NCBI RefSeq assembly: GCF_051020765.1
Contig: NC_134937.1
Span: 17,538,947-17,602,946, forward strand
Source: Lasioglossum baleicum
Lineage: Eukaryota; Arthropoda; Insecta; Hymenoptera; Halictidae
Length of the DNA stretch: 64,000 bases
Direction: 5' to 3'
Part shown: one piece after another, positions 60,971 to 64,000 of the stretch
Layout: each line of letters starts with the position of its first letter
Position numbering within the stretch: position 1 is the stretch's first letter
Made by a program: the position numbers and the translations under genes
Notes under the pieces: generated by a model
What the model saw: the letters and a program-made list of their open reading frames with translations, nothing else
What the model was told of the DNA's origin: nothing
Databases searched by the model: none

Positions 60971-63900
60971 GTTTACTGTGTACCAGAATATTGACGAAAA
61001 CAGAGACGTCCAAGTATCTCCAAGACATAATGAAAAAATTAATAGCATTGGGGTACTGAGCGCAGCAGTCCGTAAACATGTGTTTGACCCCCCGTGACAC
61101 ACTGATTTCTTCTCCAGCTCGTCATTTAACAAATTTTGCTCGAGTTCAGGCTGGAAACTTTCAAAGCGACCGCTGCGGTAATTAACACGGTCAAAGCGGC
61201 GCACGAATTATCATAGGCGGAATGAAAATCGAGCCTGGAATAATCGTGTCCGGGACGGTTAATTGACGTTACACACCAATTAACCCATCGACTCCATTAG
61301 CGATAGGTTGCTTCCGTCGCGGCCGACGAGCGTTCAACGAAAACTCGTTGACGCAAGTATCGCCGATATAAACGTCCCGGTATAATGTGTTATTACCCTG
61401 AGAGTGACGAGATAGTGTTCGTCCCGCCGGCGAAGCGACCGTTACTTCGTTATTTAATTTCCCTTTCGTTGCTTGGAAACGAGCACTGCAACTTAGGCTC
61501 ACCTGTTTTTGATTGCTGCTCGCTCCATGCGCCGACTTTACTCACGGGTCCCAAAACAAACATCGGAAATCATGATGTGTGTATTTTTATTAGAAGCAGG
61601 TTAAATTTTCTCTCTTTTTTACCATTTTTTACCTTTCTCAAACTGTTGTGAATTTTATTTAAGTGGTACTTCATACTTTCGAAACAATAAAGAGTGCTTC
61701 CTAAATTTTCAGTGTCAAGCCTCTTGGTTTCCAAGAGATATTCCTTCAGGGTTAAATGTCTTTTACAAAATTATAATGATTTAAAGTGTAAGGGTCAGAA
61801 GTAAAAGTTGGAGGAGTGAGTGGAAGTCTATACTCTGCTCCAGTGAGTTATAAACTTACAGACTCGTCGGTTTAGTAGAAAGGAGCTTGTCGTCAGCGTT
61901 GGTTTTTCCATGACCAGCAGTTCCTGTTTCTGTCGTGGAAAGGGAACAATGGGGTGCAAAAGGTAAGCGCAGGACACCGGTAAGGGTTGGTGGCAAGGTC
62001 CCGGGCACACGAGCAGAATACTTATAACACGTTTACGTGAGTTGGCCGTGCGAACGGCAAGTCATAAATATCGGGAGAGCCGGCTGAAAAGTCTTTCGGG
62101 CATATCCCGTTCGGCGTGAGGCCCTTTAATCATGCAACAACCCGCGGGGGATGAACAGTCGAGGGTGCCGCTCGTCTGGGGGTTGATAACGCTCGTCGGA
62201 TCTCGGGTAAAGTCTTCTCGATATATCTTCTTCGCGCCGTTTCGAAAATTTCTTTTGAAATCAATGCGCCACCCTTGCATCGGCGACTTTCGACGATATT
62301 TATCATACGTAAATAAATATTTTAATTTTTATAACGAAGCTTCCATAGCCATCGCGACGTTAAAGAATTGTTCAAAGTGACCTCTTGAAATTTTCGAGGT
62401 GTGCAAGTTAGGTGGTTCACACCTTGTATTTAAGCTATTGAAGAAATAACTCTGCCTTCTTCTGCAAAGAAACTATATGAACGACAAAGGAATTCTGATC
62501 ACTGCAATCGCGCAATAAATCTTAGTATACAAGGGGTGAACGGTTGTCCTTGAAGGTTTGAATGGAAGGACGAGAAATAAGTGATCAAACAAACTTTCCG
62601 GGCGTCCGTCGACGCAGCTCGCAGGCACATTTCGAGGGTGGTTCGGCGAAAAAGTGTCCGAAACGGGGAACGAGGGTGGATCGTTACGGCTCACACGGAG
62701 CTTAACGCCCCGGCATAAGTTAGCGGGCTTTAACAACAGCCGGCCCTGGCCGGACACGCAGTCGGATCTAATAAAAGTTGGTCAGCGTGAAACCGCGGCT
62801 TTAACGAGAGACGGGGAGAGAGAAAGCAAGAGAACGAGAGAGAGGGAGAGAACCAGAGAGATCCTCTGGTACTGGCGGCGGCAGAAGGCGCGGCCGTCCC
62901 GGTTCCAGCTTATTAAAAGTGAAACGGCCTTAATAAACAAGCTCGCGAAAGGTCTGTCGGACGTTCGGGGGGGTGTGTGTGGCACAAAATTTCAACCAAC
63001 CCCTGTGTCCCGGCCGGAAACGGGCGTGAAAAGCACTCGATACCGAGCCGACGATTACACTTGGCCTCGTCCCCAACCCCCCACAACCCCTTGCAACCCC
63101 TCAAAACCTCCCACGCGCCGTCCTTTTTCGGTGGCTCTTCAACCGGGCTGAGTTTCGAGGGCCGAATAAATGACAACGATCATTTCGCCGCCACCTTTAT
63201 GACGGTCTACGATTTGTTTATTCTTCGGTACCTCTCTCTTCCCCCCCCCCCGCCTCTTCCCTTTCACACTTGTTCTCTCTCTCTGTCTCTATTCGACGCT
63301 CCGTTTAACCCGCACCCTCGATTATGGCGCGATTTAATTGCGCGCACCGTTTACGCTCTTGTTTCCACCCTTCGAGAGTTCGTTCCGTCGGATTTTTGTT
63401 CCCCGGAGAGGGCTTGTCATGATTAGAACCGGTTTTATGCGATTCGACTCCGCTCGGGAGAAATTAGGCGGTTAGGTGTTGTGTAGACTGTTTTGGTTCA
63501 GAGACAATTGGCTGTATTCGCATTGTTCAAGATTATTTCCGCTCTTCGTGATAGAAGAATGGTTCCAAACAAGAACATTTTTCTTAAAAATTATATTCCG
63601 GATTTTATGCATTTATTACAAAAATGTCGAATACAAGTGAAGACATCGGAAGAATCGAATGAATTCAGTATATTATTTTCGATTTATTAAAATTATTAGA
63701 AGAAGAATGCACTCTTTTTTTATTTAACTTCTCTGTGAAAATCTATATACGTACTTCGGACCACACTTTGTTGAGCTTAACAGCGCTATTCGGGATGACG
63801 ACCCGAGCAACCCCCTAAAAAATTATCGGAAGCAGCTCTTTTTGCCAAAATGTGGGGGGAAAAAAAGCTTCGAATCCTCTGGCGCTTTCACATACTCGTG

Positions 63901-64000
63901 GAGCGGCGGACAAACAAACACATAATGCCTCTCGAGAGCCGGACTTCATGGCGTCGTTCGGATCATCCAGGTATATTCTCGGTAATTCTAACGTTTCTCG

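Larger units (their letters stand above)
55029..64000. other. Non-coding stretch to the window end
   Basis: No supported exon. AT-rich DNA alternates with CpG-dense blocks (56.7-57.5, 58.1-58.5, 59.0-59.5 and 62.6-63.4 kb). GA-rich simple sequence lies at 58160-58205 and 62810-62865, and a C-rich run at 63241-63252. A diverged relative of the 48985 repeat may lie at 55490-55640. Confidence 0.5.

Overview
This is a eukaryotic, almost certainly insect, window that is mostly non-coding. CpG-containing stretches are abundant, introns are long, splice sites are of standard animal type, and many small non-autonomous DNA transposons of the piggyBac, Tc1/mariner/pogo and hAT types are present. Frequent CpG with mixed AT-rich and GC-rich blocks would fit a hymenopteran (bee, ant or wasp), but that is an inference from composition. 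Nothing bacterial is present: no operons, tRNAs, rRNAs or CRISPR array were seen.

The one well-supported gene is on the + strand. Nine exons between 9847 and 31853 join with matching splice phases into one open frame of 2562 nt, giving the last 853 residues and the stop codon of a larger protein. Its 5' part must lie left of the window, or in an exon in the first 9.8 kb that I did not find. The first and second exons seen here are separated by a 13.9 kb intron, after which the exons cluster tightly from 23.8 to 31.9 kb. The protein tail has no globular domain or membrane segment that I recognise. It looks disordered and charged, with two overlapping-type SH3 ligands next to a basic cluster, three Tyr-Ser-x-Val motifs, an acidic run, a short Leu/Glu-rich helix and an RKVSF motif of the protein phosphatase 1 docking type. 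These suggest a signalling or cytoskeletal scaffold tail. I do not recognise the gene.

Region by region: 1-9846 is intron or intergenic DNA with a clean piggyBac-type MITE (5929-6187). The 9909-23806 intron holds two adjacent TA-flanked inverted-repeat elements (13077-14399 and 14514-15050), a pogo-type MITE (19337-19515) and two inverted copies of another family. 23.8-31.9 kb is the exon cluster, with MITE remnants in several introns and one 144 bp MITE in the presumed 3' UTR. From 33.5 kb to the end I find no convincing gene, only one weak exon candidate near 54.5 kb. That part holds a degenerate 1 kb tandem array (42.4-43.4 kb), a GA microsatellite (38.5 kb), a 475 bp foldback element with 195 bp arms (53806-54280), a minisatellite (56.3-56.6 kb), a hAT-type MITE (60695-60970) and several copies of shared repeat families.

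No new multi-gene system is visible. The most useful observations are the reconstructed exon chain (including a probable GC-AG intron), the motif content of its product, the foldback element as a possible hairpin-RNA source, and the set of MITE families that recur within the window.
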